Source: Nostoc sp. JL34 (GTDB lineage Bacteria; Cyanobacteriota; Cyanobacteriia; Cyanobacteriales; Nostocaceae). Taken from it: 64,000 nucleotides of DNA. Positions 34,415-44,183 of this stretch are shown here, one piece after another; the stretch's first letter is position 1, and the number at the start of each line of letters is the position of its first letter. The stretch lies in NCBI RefSeq assembly GCF_017114945.1, contig NZ_JABXKQ010000124.1, positions 92,383-156,382 on the forward strand, given 5' to 3'. The translations under genes were made by a program, and so were the position numbers. Under the pieces are notes generated by a model, which was not told the origin of the DNA, ran no database searches, and worked only from the letters and a program-made list of their open reading frames with translations.

Positions 34415-36763
34415 ATGCCTTCTCAAGACTCATCTACCAACTACGTTGAAATATACACTCATTCACCTGAACCACACCCTAATTTGGCGTTAGGTGGTTT
34501 ACAACTCTTGTTTTGGCTGTTTTTTCGCCCTAAAGCTTGGTATAAGCACGCAGAACGTATTAGAAATGAGCTTCACTCTGTAGACGACTTAAAAAAACGG
34601 CTTGTGTGGCAGTCAGCGCTACAAGGATATTTAATTGTACCTTTCTGGGCTAATTTTATCCTCGGTTTAGTACTTTTGGCATTGGGTCAGGCATTGCCAC
34701 ATATTTTCTCTATTCTTACCTTAAGCTTAGGGTGTTGTGTAGCATTGAGCGTGGCGTTAGGCGTGGCGTTAGGCGTGGCGGGAGACGTGGCGTTAGGCGT
34801 GGCGGGAGGCGTGGCGTTCGGAGTGCCGTTAGGCGTGGCGTTAGGCGTGGCGTTAGGCGTGGCGTTCGGCGTGGCGTTCGGCGTGGCGTTCGGCGTGGCG
34901 TTCGGCGTGGTGGGAGATATAGCGTTAGGAGTGGCGGGAGGCGTGGCGTTCGGTGTGGCATTCGGTGTGGTGGGAGACATTGCGTTGGGTGTAGTGGAAG
35001 GCAGCGTGGTGGGAGGTGTGGTGGGAGGTGTGGCGGTAGGCGTGGCGGAAGGCATGGCGGGAGGCCTGGTCGTAGGTGTGGGAGCAACCATTAATTTATG
35101 GCGGCCTGTTCTATCCTTTCCATTTCTGGCAATCTGGAATTATCAGCTTTATAGATTAGACAAAGAGCGTAATGGTAGAAGTCCTTGCTTATTACGCTTT
35201 CACTCCGCCTTCTGGGATGAGTGGCAGAGTTTACATCTGCTTGGTTTGGACAAGCATCTCCTTTTCGTAATTGCACATAACCCAGTTGAGGGACAAGCTG
35301 CTATTGATTACTTGAATGATAGTCCCCAAAAATGGGTAGTTCAAGTTGGCAGAGACGCACTGAGATTAAGAAACTGTGCAGATGTACAAGCTATACGTCA
35401 GTATCATAGCAGTATAGTGATTGATGAACTACAAAACTTACCTAGCTCTATACTAAGCATCTTTACTCATACTAGTAAGGATGTAGATGCGGCATTAGAG
35501 CAAATAAGTAAATATAATCAGCGTCTAATTCTCAATACTGTAGCAGACCGTTTAAATAGACAGTTAGAAAACTTTAATCGCACTAAAAATAAATACGCTT
35601 CGTTCTTCTACCCTTTCGCTAAAATATGGCTTGAAATAATAAACAACTATGCAGAAGATCTGGCAAAGATTACTGAACTCCGCCAAGAAATTGACTCGCC
35701 TTACATCATTGGCATACCGCTTACACTAGAGCAAGAAATTTTCACGGGGTGTGATGACATCGGCACACGCATCGAGCAACTACTGCGCGATCGCCGTCGC
35801 CCACCTTTGCTACTATATGGTCAGCGACGTATGGGTAAAACTTCTCTCCTCAACAACATCGGGAAGTTACTACCTAATAGCATCATCCCGATGTTTGTAG
35901 ACTTGCAAGGCGCATCTTCATCAGCTAGTGACCATACAGGTTTTCTCTACAACCTCGCTAGAGAGATGGAGAAGTCAGCGAAAAAGCAAGGTGTAACTCT
36001 ACCATCCCTAGCCCGCGAAGTGCTACAATCTGACCCTTTCACCTATTTCTATGAATGGCTAGATAAAGTAGAACAGGCTCTAGAACAAAATACCGCCTTA
36101 CTAGCGCTAGATGAATTCGAGGTGCTAGACAACGCCATAGCCAAAGGTCGCTTTGATGAACAGGATGTTTTGGGTATGCTGCGTCACCTCATCCAACACC
36201 GTCCACGTTTCAAGGTTTTACTGGCTGGCTCTCATACTATCGAAGAATATCAGCGCTGGGCTAGTTATCTAATAAATGTCCAAGTTGTGCATATCTCCTA
36301 CCTCAAAGAAGCGGAAGCACGACAATTAATTGAACATCCCGTCAAAGATTTTACTCTCTGCTATGAACCCAACGCCGTTGAGCGAGTGCTACAACTCACC
36401 CGTTGTCACCCATTCTTAGTACAATTACTCTGTGCAGAAATTATTGTCCTCAAAAACGAGCAAGACCCCTCTATGCGGCGATTGGCAACTTTAGCGGATG
36501 TGGAAGCCGCAATACCAGAAGCTTTGCAAAGTGGCGGCTTTTTCTTTGCTGACATTCAAAACAACCAAGTAGACGCGACTGGACAAGCTATTCTACGTTT
36601 TATCGCTGCTCAAGGGGAAGGGGCTATAGTCAGCCGCCAAACTCTATTACAACAGTTTCCTAATGAGATTACTTTCAACTTGCTGTTGCAACGTGAGTTA
36701 ATTGAGGAAGTTGACGACGGCTATAGCTTCCAAGTGGAGTTGATTCGCCGCTGGTTTATTTGA
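34415..36763 (+). CDS. Membrane P-loop ATPase with Gly/Val/Ala repeat region
   Basis: 782 residues. A short cytosolic start ([20 protein letters not shown]) is followed by hydrophobic helices near 70-105, then a remarkable 107-225 region of near-tandem GVALGVA / GVAFGVA units with occasional Asp/Glu, like a glycine zipper in membrane. The soluble part has [15 protein letters not shown], Walker [14 protein letters not shown] (about 467-479), Walker [14 protein letters not shown] and a C-terminal winged-helix-like region ending [10 protein letters not shown]. The ATPase portion resembles that of the 33023 gene. The repeat is encoded by a 12-bp minisatellite. Possibly an oligomeric membrane effector or sensor; function unknown. 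Confidence 0.8.
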   Translation: MPSQDSSTNYVEIYTHSPEPHPNLALGGLQLLFWLFFRPKAWYKHAERIRNELHSVDDLKKRLVWQSALQGYLIVPFWANFILGLVLLALGQALPHIFSILTLSLGCCVALSVALGVALGVAGDVALGVAGGVAFGVPLGVALGVALGVAFGVAFGVAFGVAFGVVGDIALGVAGGVAFGVAFGVVGDIALGVVEGSVVGGVVGGVAVGVAEGMAGGLVVGVGATINLWRPVLSFPFLAIWNYQLYRLDKERNGRSPCLLRFHSAFWDEWQSLHLLGLDKHLLFVIAHNPVEGQAAIDYLNDSPQKWVVQVGRDALRLRNCADVQAIRQYHSSIVIDELQNLPSSILSIFTHTSKDVDAALEQISKYNQRLILNTVADRLNRQLENFNRTKNKYASFFYPFAKIWLEIINNYAEDLAKITELRQEIDSPYIIGIPLTLEQEIFTGCDDIGTRIEQLLRDRRRPPLLLYGQRRMGKTSLLNNIGKLLPNSIIPMFVDLQGASSSASDHTGFLYNLAREMEKSAKKQGVTLPSLAREVLQSDPFTYFYEWLDKVEQALEQNTALLALDEFEVLDNAIAKGRFDEQDVLGMLRHLIQHRPRFKVLLAGSHTIEEYQRWASYLINVQVVHISYLKEAEARQLIEHPVKDFTLCYEPNAVERVLQLTRCHPFLVQLLCAEIIVLKNEQDPSMRRLATLADVEAAIPEALQSGGFFFADIQNNQVDATGQAILRFIAAQGEGAIVSRQTLLQQFPNEITFNLLLQRELIEEVDDGYSFQVELIRRWFI
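34738..35088. repeat. In-frame 6/12-bp minisatellite inside the membrane ATPase gene
   Basis: About 350 bp built from GGCGTGGCGTTA, GGCGTGGCGTTC and GGAGGCGTGGCG units, all multiples of 6 bp, so copy-number change keeps frame. Codons read Gly-Val-Ala-Leu/Phe. All other frames across it also look open; those are shadows. Confidence 0.9.
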
Positions 36764-36796
36764 ATCGTGTCCAGTAAAGTTAACTGATGACAAATA

Positions 36797-37111
36797 CTAC
36801 TTGTGCTGGCGTAATTGCTCTACTATATAATCTTCCAGTTCTTGTTTTTCTCTATTACTAGCATTTCGTTGATAAGTTCTTCCGGTTTCTTGAATAAACC
36901 TACGTTTCTCGCTGGGGGAAGATTTGAGTTTAGCTCCAGTTGCTTGCAGCTTTTGCTGTAATTCTTCCCAGGTCTTTTCACCCACACTTTCACCTAGTTT
37001 GACCAGTGCCTTTGGGAGTAACATTTTTGCCTCTTTTTGAAAATCTTCTTCTGTCTCAAGGGAAGCTAAATCTATATTGCTAAAGTCGATATCGATTTGA
37101 AACTTACTCAT
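36797..37111 (-). CDS. Small soluble protein of unknown function
   Basis: 104 residues from the ATG at 37111 (MSKFQIDIDFSNIDLASL); a TTG start at 37147 is less likely. Acidic N-terminus and a basic, helical C-terminal half (KRRFIQETGRTYQRNASNREKQELEDYIVEQL). Convergent with the membrane ATPase, 33 bp from its stop. No family recognised. Confidence 0.55.
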   Translation of the reverse strand: MSKFQIDIDFSNIDLASLETEEDFQKEAKMLLPKALVKLGESVGEKTWEELQQKLQATGAKLKSSPSEKRRFIQETGRTYQRNASNREKQELEDYIVEQLRQHK

Positions 37112-37476
37112 ACAATTGTATTTATTTTGTTCAAAATTATTACCCAAATCCGGGAAAGATGGGTTTTCAATTTTCAGTTACGATCGCAAGATAGTATGAT
37201 TGTACTGTTTGATGTTGGTAACTGAAGTTGAAAATATCAATTCCGAAAGTTGATTTAATACTTCCGGTAGTATAGCCTTACTTAATCATTCATCACAAGA
37301 TTCTCGACTTATTGAAACAAGTGGGAAATCTCAGCCTTTTGGTTTTCATTTCTAAAAGAAGATTGCTATATATTCAAAAAGAATACACATCATTAATGAC
37401 CGTACAACTAAGTTAGCAATATTAGAAATGCTATCTTAAAGGCAAGGTCATTTGCTCAGTTTTTGAGGATAATACT
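37112..37476. other. Intergenic region upstream of the class I aldolase
   Basis: 365 bp, AT-rich, between divergent genes; must carry the aldolase promoter. One HIP1-like core (CGATCGCA near 37181). No gene or clear regulatory motif identified. Confidence 0.4.
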
Positions 37477-38559
37477 ATGACTACAACGCTCAAAGAGTCT
37501 AATTCTATTGAGTCATTGCTAGGTAAAGAGGCAGAAGACCTGCTTACCCACAAAGCAAAAGTTTCTCGTGATTTAATACATTTGCCAGGCCCAGACTTTG
37601 TAGATCGAATCTGGCTCAACAGCGATCGCAATCCTCAAGTATTGCGTAATCTCCAGTTACTTTATTCTAGTGGTCGTCTGGCAAACACAGGCTATCTCTC
37701 GATTCTACCGGTAGACCAAGGGATTGAACACTCAGCTGGTGCGTCTTTTGCGCCCAATCCGATTTACTTCGATCCAGAAAATATTGTTAAGCTAGCGATC
37801 GCCGCAGGTTGCAATGCGGTTGCTACCACTTTGGGCACATTAGGTATAGTTTCGCGCAAGTATGCCCACAAAATTCCCTTTATTGCCAAAATCAATCACA
37901 ACGAATTGCTGACTTTCCCCAATCAATTTGACCAAGTATTGTTTGCTGATGTAGAACAAGCTTGGAATTTAGGGGCGGCTGCCGTAGGTGCGACAATTTA
38001 CTTTGGTTCCGAGAATTCTACCAGACAAATTCAAGAAATTAGCAAAGCTTTTAAACGCGCCCATGAACTGGGTTTGGCGACAATTCTCTGGTGCTATCTG
38101 CGGAACAACGCTTTTAAACAAGATAAAGATTACCACCTTGCTGCTGACCTCACCGGACAGGCGAATCATTTGGGTGTGACGATTGAAGCCGATATCATCA
38201 AACAAAAGTTACCCGAAAATAACAATGGTTACGGTGCAGTTGCCAAAGCCAGTGGTAAGAGTTACGGCAAAACCGATGAGCGGGTTTACACAGAATTGAC
38301 AACCGATCACCCAATTGATTTGACTCGTTACCAAGTACTAAATTGCTACTCTGGGCGTGTGGGGTTGATTAATTCTGGTGGCGCGACTGGTAAAAATGAT
38401 TTCGCCGAAGCAATACGCACCGCCGTAATCAACAAACGCGCTGGTGGTTCAGGATTAATTTCTGGGCGAAAGACCTTCCAACGTCCCTTTGAGGAAGGTG
38501 TAAAACTGTTTCATACGATTCAAGATGTTTACTTATCGCCGGATGTGACGATAGCTTAG
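37477..38559 (+). CDS. Class I fructose-bisphosphate aldolase (DhnA/FbaB type)
   Basis: Reversibly cleaves fructose-1,6-bisphosphate through a lysine Schiff base, in glycolysis and the Calvin cycle. 360 residues with the archaeal-type class IA signatures [59 protein letters not shown] and [22 protein letters not shown] (the phosphate-binding loop). In Synechocystis the class I enzyme is Fda, alongside the class II enzyme. Start ATG at 37477 with GAGGAT shortly upstream. Followed by a terminator-like hairpin. Confidence 0.92.
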   Translation: MTTTLKESNSIESLLGKEAEDLLTHKAKVSRDLIHLPGPDFVDRIWLNSDRNPQVLRNLQLLYSSGRLANTGYLSILPVDQGIEHSAGASFAPNPIYFDPENIVKLAIAAGCNAVATTLGTLGIVSRKYAHKIPFIAKINHNELLTFPNQFDQVLFADVEQAWNLGAAAVGATIYFGSENSTRQIQEISKAFKRAHELGLATILWCYLRNNAFKQDKDYHLAADLTGQANHLGVTIEADIIKQKLPENNNGYGAVAKASGKSYGKTDERVYTELTTDHPIDLTRYQVLNCYSGRVGLINSGGATGKNDFAEAIRTAVINKRAGGSGLISGRKTFQRPFEEGVKLFHTIQDVYLSPDVTIA

Positions 38560-38601
38560 GGATTGGGGACTGGGGAGATGGGGGGACAAGCAAATCAAAA
38601 G

Positions 38602-38645
38602 GTAAAAGGCAAAAGTAAAAAGAAAAGAATCTTTTGCCTTTTTAC
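38602..38645 (+). terminator. Terminator between aldolase and RNase T2 genes
   Basis: GTAAAAGGCAAAAG (38602-38615) pairs with CTTTTGCCTTTTTAC (38631-38645) with one bulged T, followed by TTTTTACTTTTTACTTTT. It suits the convergent aldolase gene on the plus strand and could act on both sides. Confidence 0.7.
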
Positions 38646-38676
38646 TTTTTACTTTTTACTTTTCAATGCCCCATTT

Positions 38677-39345
38677 TTATCTAACGTTTCTGAGTAAGAA
38701 ATCTGGCTGACCACAACTTTTTTGCGATCGCTTCAAAATCTCGGCGCTACAAATACCAGGTTCACCGTTTTTGGAATAACAAAAGAACACTTCTTGCAAA
38801 AATCTTCCCGAACCAGAACAAAAAGGTGCTACACCATCAGCAGTAATTTGATTATTCGCACTCACAAATGAATTTTTAAAATTTGTAATTGTGGTACGCA
38901 CGGGTTTATTAGGGCGATTGTAAGCTGCGGGAATAACGATCGCATCTTTTAATTTTTTACTCAATCCCAAGTATTCCGCAGGAGTTTTCCCCGAACAAGT
39001 ACCATGTTTTTCCCATTCATGATCGTAAAGTTTATTACTAGGATACAAATCAGGAAACCGTCGCTTTACTTCTGACGGTAATTTTTGCGTGGAACAATTA
39101 GTAGGATAACCAGTTTGGTACTGCGGCCACAAACCATGTAGTACAAAACCAAGTTTCCTTCCAGAACCGCACTGCTGCGGGTCACGAGTACCATTTGTCG
39201 CACAATAATCCGGCGACCAAGAGAGTGTCAGTACATAAAAATCAAATTTACCCGGAGTACCGCGATTTTGAGCAATGGCAGCATTAGGTATAAAAATACC
39301 AGTAATTAGCAGAGAAAATGCAATTAAAAGTTTCTTAATCTGCAT
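38677..39345 (-). CDS. Secreted RNase T2-family ribonuclease
   Basis: Exported endoribonuclease, 222 residues. A signal peptide covers about 1-25 (LLIAFSLLITGIFIPNAAIAQ). Both catalytic boxes are intact: CAS I HGLWPQ with His70, and CAS II HEWEKHGTC with His109, Glu110 and His114. Several Cys are placed for the usual disulfides. T2 enzymes are non-specific and act on extracellular or periplasmic RNA, which would suit nutrient scavenging, phosphate included; that role is inferred. Confidence 0.93.
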   Translation of the reverse strand: MQIKKLLIAFSLLITGIFIPNAAIAQNRGTPGKFDFYVLTLSWSPDYCATNGTRDPQQCGSGRKLGFVLHGLWPQYQTGYPTNCSTQKLPSEVKRRFPDLYPSNKLYDHEWEKHGTCSGKTPAEYLGLSKKLKDAIVIPAAYNRPNKPVRTTITNFKNSFVSANNQITADGVAPFCSGSGRFLQEVFFCYSKNGEPGICSAEILKRSQKSCGQPDFLLRNVR

Positions 39346-39524
39346 AAAAATAGTTAGTTTCCACTAAAAATAAAGTTATATACGATACATTATTAAGAGT
39401 CAATAATCGAGGTTCAAAAATTCTTTCCCAGTCCCCAATCCCCAAGGAATTCAGAAAAAGCAAATCTTGGTAGGGATTCTGGGATATCCTTAGATAAGTG
39501 AAAGATTTGCCAAAAATAGTAAGA

Positions 39525-40691
39525 ATGAAGCTGGCAGCAAGAGTAAGTCAGGTAACACCTTCATTAACCTTAGCGATCGCAGCCAAGGCTAAGGCACTGA
39601 AGGCGGAAGGAATAGATGTTTGTAGTTTTAGCGCTGGAGAACCAGATTTTGATACCCCAGCACATATTAAAGCCGCAGCAATCAAAGCTTTGGATGAAGG
39701 CAAAACCAAGTATGGTGCCGCCGCCGGAGAACCAAAGTTAAGGGAAGCGATCGCCCACAAGCTTAAAATTGATAACGGTCTTGATTACAAGTCAGAGAAT
39801 GTCATTGTCACCAATGGCGGTAAGCATTCTCTGTACAACTTAATAGTGGCGTTAATCGATCCAGGTGATGAGGTAATTATCCCTGCACCCTACTGGCTAA
39901 GTTATCCCGAAATGGTGACTTTGGTCGGCGGGGTTTCGGTAATTGTCCCTACAGATGCCACGACGGGTTATAAAATTACTCCCGAACAACTCCGTAAAGC
40001 AATCACGCCGAAGACGAAGTTATTTATCCTCAACTCCCCATCTAATCCCACAGGGATGGTTTACACGCCAGATGAAATCAAAGCACTGGCGCAGGTAGTA
40101 GTTGATGCAGATATCTTTGTTGTCTCTGATGAGATTTACGAAAAGATTCTCTACGACGGTGCAGAACATATCAGCATCGGTTCTCTAGGGAAGGAAATTT
40201 TTGACCGCACTTTGATTAGTAATGGGTTTGCGAAAGCTTATTCCATGACTGGGTGGCGTATAGGTTATTTAGCGGGGCCTGTGGAAATCATTAAAGCAGC
40301 CAGTACCATCCAAGGGCATAGTACATCTAACGTGTGTACCTTTGCTCAATATGGTGCGATCGCGGCGCTACAAAGTTCTCAAGATTGTGTCGAAGAAATG
40401 CGCCAAGCCTTCGCCAAACGCCGACAGGTAATGCTAGACAGACTCAACGCCATTCCCGGATTAAGTACCGCAAAACCAGATGGCGCTTTTTATCTGTTCC
40501 CTGATATCAGCAAAACCGGTCTAAAATCTCTAGAATTTTGTGACGCTTTGCTGGAACAACATCAAGTTGCAGTCATTCCCGGAATTGCTTTTGGCGCTGA
40601 TGACAACATTCGCCTTTCCTACGCCACAGATATGGCGACGATTGAAAAGGGAATGGATAGATTAGAAAAATTTGTCAAGTCGCGTATTTAG
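39525..40691 (+). CDS. aspC: Aspartate aminotransferase
   Basis: PLP-dependent class I aminotransferase (aspartate + 2-oxoglutarate to oxaloacetate + glutamate). 388 residues from the ATG at 39525; GTG 39498 would add 9 residues. PLP lysine is Lys237 in [45 protein letters not shown] and the substrate-binding Arg in NIRLSYA near the end are all family-typical of the Ib subgroup. A bidirectional terminator hairpin follows. Confidence 0.93.
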   Translation: MKLAARVSQVTPSLTLAIAAKAKALKAEGIDVCSFSAGEPDFDTPAHIKAAAIKALDEGKTKYGAAAGEPKLREAIAHKLKIDNGLDYKSENVIVTNGGKHSLYNLIVALIDPGDEVIIPAPYWLSYPEMVTLVGGVSVIVPTDATTGYKITPEQLRKAITPKTKLFILNSPSNPTGMVYTPDEIKALAQVVVDADIFVVSDEIYEKILYDGAEHISIGSLGKEIFDRTLISNGFAKAYSMTGWRIGYLAGPVEIIKAASTIQGHSTSNVCTFAQYGAIAALQSSQDCVEEMRQAFAKRRQVMLDRLNAIPGLSTAKPDGAFYLFPDISKTGLKSLEFCDALLEQHQVAVIPGIAFGADDNIRLSYATDMATIEKGMDRLEKFVKSRI

Positions 40692-40734
40692 TTAGTTGTC
40701 ATTTGTGAGGAGAATTGACCAACTCTTCAACTTT

Positions 40735-40772
40735 TTAACTCCACCTTTTTGGCTCCGAATGGGTGGAGTTAA
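40735..40772. terminator. Bidirectional terminator after aspC
   Basis: TTAACTCCACC (40735-40745) pairs perfectly with GGTGGAGTTAA (40762-40772), then TTTTC on plus; on minus the stem is followed by AAAAAG/T-rich sequence. Lies between convergent aspC and the antitoxin-like gene. Confidence 0.75.
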
Positions 40773-40799
40773 TTTTCACACTTGAAGTTACAGAGACTT

Positions 40800-41057
40800 T
40801 TAATAAGACATCCCTTGTTTAATTGGCTCTAATTCAACTAAAGAGAACTCACGGGATTCGAGATAAAATAATATTGCTTCAATAGGATCTAATAGTTCCC
40901 TTGGGTAATGCCTTTGCTCGTAGGCTTCCACAAGCGTAGTTAAAACTTCCAAGCGGCGAAACTGTGGTGTATTTAGTTCCGCATCAAACAATCCTTCAAT
41001 TTCATCAAGTGCAGCACGATAATCAGCTTCAGTGCGGATAGGATGGGGTTCAAGCAT
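40800..41057 (-). CDS. HigA-type antitoxin, lacking its HTH domain
   Basis: 85 residues, start ATG at 41057. HPIRTEADYRAALDEIEGLFDAELNTPQFRRLEVLTTLVEAYEQ (quoted in part) is the N-terminal half of the HigA/YgjM-type antitoxin family. Typical members continue with a helix-turn-helix for about 40 further residues; here the frame ends at ELEPIKQGMSY and no HTH is found in other frames downstream. No HigB-like toxin is adjacent. Probably a truncated, decaying antitoxin, or a stand-alone variant. Confidence 0.6.
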   Translation of the reverse strand: MLEPHPIRTEADYRAALDEIEGLFDAELNTPQFRRLEVLTTLVEAYEQRHYPRELLDPIEAILFYLESREFSLVELEPIKQGMSY

Positions 41058-41182
41058 AGGTTTTACTGCCTCAAATGCTTATTGCATTTACGTTGTCGGA
41101 TTCTTGATTTTATTAATGCAGATTTTAGTGGTAATTTTGATGCGAGATTAAAAAATAAGTCTATTCCATTCCCAAAATACAT

Positions 41183-41641
41183 TTATTTAGAACTTATTAA
41201 ACGCGGAAACGACCTGACTAGTACAATTCCTCCAACTAAGGCAAAAATTGATCCTAAGCTGATAAACATCATAGGTAAAAACCATAAACTTAGCCAGGAG
41301 TTGATCGTGGCAGAATTTGGCTTTTCAGGACTGTATAATATTTCTACCTGCTGACCTTTAGTAAATTCTGGTGGATTGCTGCCTGAATTTGCTTCAAAAA
41401 CTGTTGTTTCACCAGAGGTAGTGGTAAATTTCACCACTGGATAGTAGACATAAGAAGAACGACCTTTGTTATCAGTTGATGAACGTTGCACCAAATCAAT
41501 TATTGTCCCTTGTGCTGGTATTGCCGAGGTCACAAAGGAACGAGTATTCAGTCCAATAATTATGCCTGTGATGGCAATTATGCTGCCAACACCGCCGAAT
41601 ATTGAACCAAATATACGAAAGAACTTTGTATCTTCATTCAT
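41183..41641 (-). CDS. DUF3592-family membrane protein
   Basis: 152 residues. Two membrane helices, near residues 8-30 (IFGSIFGGVGSIIAITGIIIG) and 118-145 (LSLWFLPMMFISLGSIFALVGGIVLV), flank a beta-rich extracytoplasmic domain with AQGTIIDLVQRSS, YYPVVKFTT and YSPEKPNSATIN, the DUF3592 pattern. Function unknown. Start ATG at 41641. Confidence 0.82.
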   Translation of the reverse strand: MNEDTKFFRIFGSIFGGVGSIIAITGIIIGLNTRSFVTSAIPAQGTIIDLVQRSSTDNKGRSSYVYYPVVKFTTTSGETTVFEANSGSNPPEFTKGQQVEILYSPEKPNSATINSWLSLWFLPMMFISLGSIFALVGGIVLVRSFPRLISSK

Positions 41642-42296
41642 AGGATGTTGAAAAGTTTGGTATCCCCAAAAGTGTTGATTTCAATATTTTAGGTTGATAT
41701 TTTTAGATTAGGTAACAATCGGGGAGAACTAGGGGAGGCAATTATTGAACTAGGGACTGGGGAGTAAGATTTAAAGCCTTTCGCCTTTTAAGAGAGAGCA
41801 ATAGAAATGAGTTCAGAGTGTATTGAATACAAATGAGAAGCACTCACAGTGCAAACAAAATTTGGTAACAGAGGCCAAGAGAGATCATCTGTTGCGAATC
41901 ATATTGCTACTAATTTCAGAACTGCGTTTTCTCGGCTATACACTTCAACCTGTTGTAATTGCCAGTTTAAAATCCAATATTCTTGAACTCCTCTAGAAGC
42001 TTCATATTCTGTGAACGCTTACAATCCAGCTATATGTAATTTTCATAAGAGCTTGATGAATTCTTCATATTTTAACGATCATAATTATCTACTAGTAAAT
42101 AATATAAAAGCAGCGTTAATATCACATGCACTTCAACAGTAGGTTTAAGCATCTATTAGTGGTAATTAGTAATTGGTACTTAGCACGAACAAGTAATAAA
42201 AAATTTTCGGTGCTGACTCTCAACAATAATTGATGTATTAGAACTAATTCCTTTTAGCGCTATCCATTACTAGTCATAATAACAACATAGTATCTG
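41642..42296. other. Intergenic region with an Uma2-like gene remnant
   Basis: 655 bp without an intact gene. A protein-like fragment occurs at 41899-42016 on the minus strand (see separate entry). The remainder is AT-rich with no further signature. Confidence 0.5.
41899..42016 (-). pseudogene. C-terminal fragment of an Uma2-family nuclease
   Basis: The minus strand reads about 38 codons TEYEASRGVQEYWILNWQ...VEVYSRENAVLKLVAI then TGA. EYWI(V/L)(D/N)...Q..VEVYRR is characteristic of Uma2 (DUF820) PD-(D/E)XK proteins, very common in cyanobacteria. An in-frame stop lies just upstream and no N-terminal half is visible, so only the tail remains. Confidence 0.6.
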
Positions 42297-43781
42297 ATGA
42301 ATCAACGTTCAAATTTTCTTCAAGGATTTAATTTTCTAATTGTCATTGCTAACATTTTTTTAGTGTTATTAGCTACACTTTATCCATTTAATTTTTCCAT
42401 ACCAGATAGTTTTTCTCCACCAGATTTTTTTGCCAGTTTTAACAACTCTAGTAATTTTCAAGATCAGGTAAATAATTTTTTGTTGTTTATGCCTTTAGGT
42501 TTTGGCTTCACTAGACTCTTGCAGAAACGAAGGATAAAAACAAAAGTACAAATTTTTATAGTTATCTTGGTGAGTGCTGGCTTATCTTTGACAGTTGAAG
42601 TCTTGCAAGTATTCCTCCCATCAAGAATGCCTACACCATCAGATATTTTGAACAATACTATCGGTGGATTTATTGGTTTGATTTGCTTTTATCTATTGAA
42701 TAGTCAAACCTTTAATAATACTGTTGCACAGATAGAAAACAGTAAAGTTAGCCGATCAATTAAACAGATAGTAGTATTTTGTATTGGATATATATTTTTA
42801 ACATTTCTGATTTCGCTCTTGTGGCAGAATACGATAAATTTGAGCAATTGGGATGCAAATTATCCACTGCTAATTGGCAACGAAGAGACGAGGGATAGAC
42901 CTTGGCAAGGATACATGTCTGAAATTTATATTGCTGATCGAGCCATCTCACAGAATGAGATAGCACAAGGATTAGCTGATTCAAGTTACTTTAATAACCT
43001 TGGTAATTCTCTAGTAGCTAATTATCACTTAAAGGGAAAATGTTGCTATAAAGAACAGACTAAACAATTGCCAGAACTATTGTGGCAAGGACAGCCCTCA
43101 GATATACAAGAAGGTAAAGGTGTTTTTTTGAGTTCTAGTCATTGGCTACAAACAGCTACTCCTGTCGCGTCTCTCAGTCAAAGAATCAGTAAAACATCTG
43201 AATTTACACTCAGCACTACCCTTGCCACTGCCAACTCAGAGCAGTTTGGCCCTGCCCGCATTATTTCCATTTCCGGCGATTCTCTACATCGCAATTTGAC
43301 GTTGGGACAGCAGGGAAATAACTTAGATTTTCGATTGCGAACGCCGATGACTGGAGAAAATGGGGCAGATTTAACGTTAAATATACCTAATATTTTTACA
43401 GACAATAACCCTCACCATATAATTATCACTTATTCCAGGGCAACTATCCAAATATATGTAGATAATTTGCAGAATTTTTACTCCTTGAATTTATTGGAAT
43501 TGATGCCCAAAAATCAGAGGATTTTTTACTATGCACTAACTTTTATTCCTTTAGGATTTTGCTTAACAATATTAACTCTTCTAGCAAAAAGAAGAGTGAT
43601 ACTTTCTAAGTTTTTGATTGCTGGAGGGATATTAATACCTTCTCTAATATTGGAAGGTATTTTAGTAAGTGAGAGTGGTAAAAACCTCAGTCTAAAAACC
43701 CTATTACTGGGTATGTTATTTACAGGAGGAACTATGTTGATTTTGAGAGCGCGGGCTGCTCAATTAAAAATGAGAAATTAA
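42297..43781 (+). CDS. VanZ-like membrane protein with LamG-type domain
   Basis: 494 residues. The N-terminal VanZ-like part (about 15-145) has ATLYPFNFSIP, NFLLFMPLGFGFTRLL and LPSRMPTPSDILNNTIGGFIG across four membrane helices. A further helix (about 160-178) leads into a concanavalin-type LamG region (about 200-400; EFTLSTTLATAN, NLTLGQQGNNLDFRLRTP, HHIIITYSRATIQIYVDN). Two more helices close the protein (about 410-490). The extracytoplasmic beta-sandwich suggests sugar or cell-wall contact. Start ATG at 42297. No operon partner. Confidence 0.82.
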   Translation: MNQRSNFLQGFNFLIVIANIFLVLLATLYPFNFSIPDSFSPPDFFASFNNSSNFQDQVNNFLLFMPLGFGFTRLLQKRRIKTKVQIFIVILVSAGLSLTVEVLQVFLPSRMPTPSDILNNTIGGFIGLICFYLLNSQTFNNTVAQIENSKVSRSIKQIVVFCIGYIFLTFLISLLWQNTINLSNWDANYPLLIGNEETRDRPWQGYMSEIYIADRAISQNEIAQGLADSSYFNNLGNSLVANYHLKGKCCYKEQTKQLPELLWQGQPSDIQEGKGVFLSSSHWLQTATPVASLSQRISKTSEFTLSTTLATANSEQFGPARIISISGDSLHRNLTLGQQGNNLDFRLRTPMTGENGADLTLNIPNIFTDNNPHHIIITYSRATIQIYVDNLQNFYSLNLLELMPKNQRIFYYALTFIPLGFCLTILTLLAKRRVILSKFLIAGGILIPSLILEGILVSESGKNLSLKTLLLGMLFTGGTMLILRARAAQLKMRN

Positions 43782-43796
43782 CAATTTTTAATTTTC

Positions 43797-44161
43797 GTTA
43801 CCCTTGCTCAATTGGGTGCAATTCCAAACTCATTTATCTCTCCCCTAGCTGGACAGTACTTTCAGGCTTTGATGCCAATCACACTACTCAATCGCTACTC
43901 AGTAGAACGTTTAGCAAGTCTAGTCCGCAAGAAACGAGGCAGCAAAAGACTGCGAGAGACAGCATTGGAAGATTGCCCAGTTTGGTAGTGTCAGCCCGTC
44001 CACTCTTTTACGAGTAGAGGGTGGAAGGATGCGTGATATGGAAAACTTTTTAGCTTTGATCAACTGGTTAAGCTGCTCATTTCATTCCTCCTTCTACTGT
44101 TCGGGGATACGGTACACAGTTTGAAGATGCAGGTTTTTATCTTTACAAGGGCAGGAACTAG
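43797..44161 (+). pseudogene. Two protein-like fragments, probably decayed gene
   Basis: Frame 43797-43988 reads 63 codons (VTLAQLGAIPNSF...RYSVERLASLVRKKR...) without a start, ending TAG. Frame 44075-44161 reads AHFIPPSTVRGYGTQF...FYLYKGRN then TAG. Both have protein-like composition but lack starts and a shared frame. I cannot name a family. Confidence 0.3.
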
Positions 44162-44183
44162 GAAGCGAAGAAAAGTGGCTTAG

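Noticed and set aside
34687-35094. Long open frames on both strands across the repeat of the membrane ATPase
   Set aside because: A repeat built from 6-bp units without stops opens all frames; only the frame joined to the ATPase domain is a gene.
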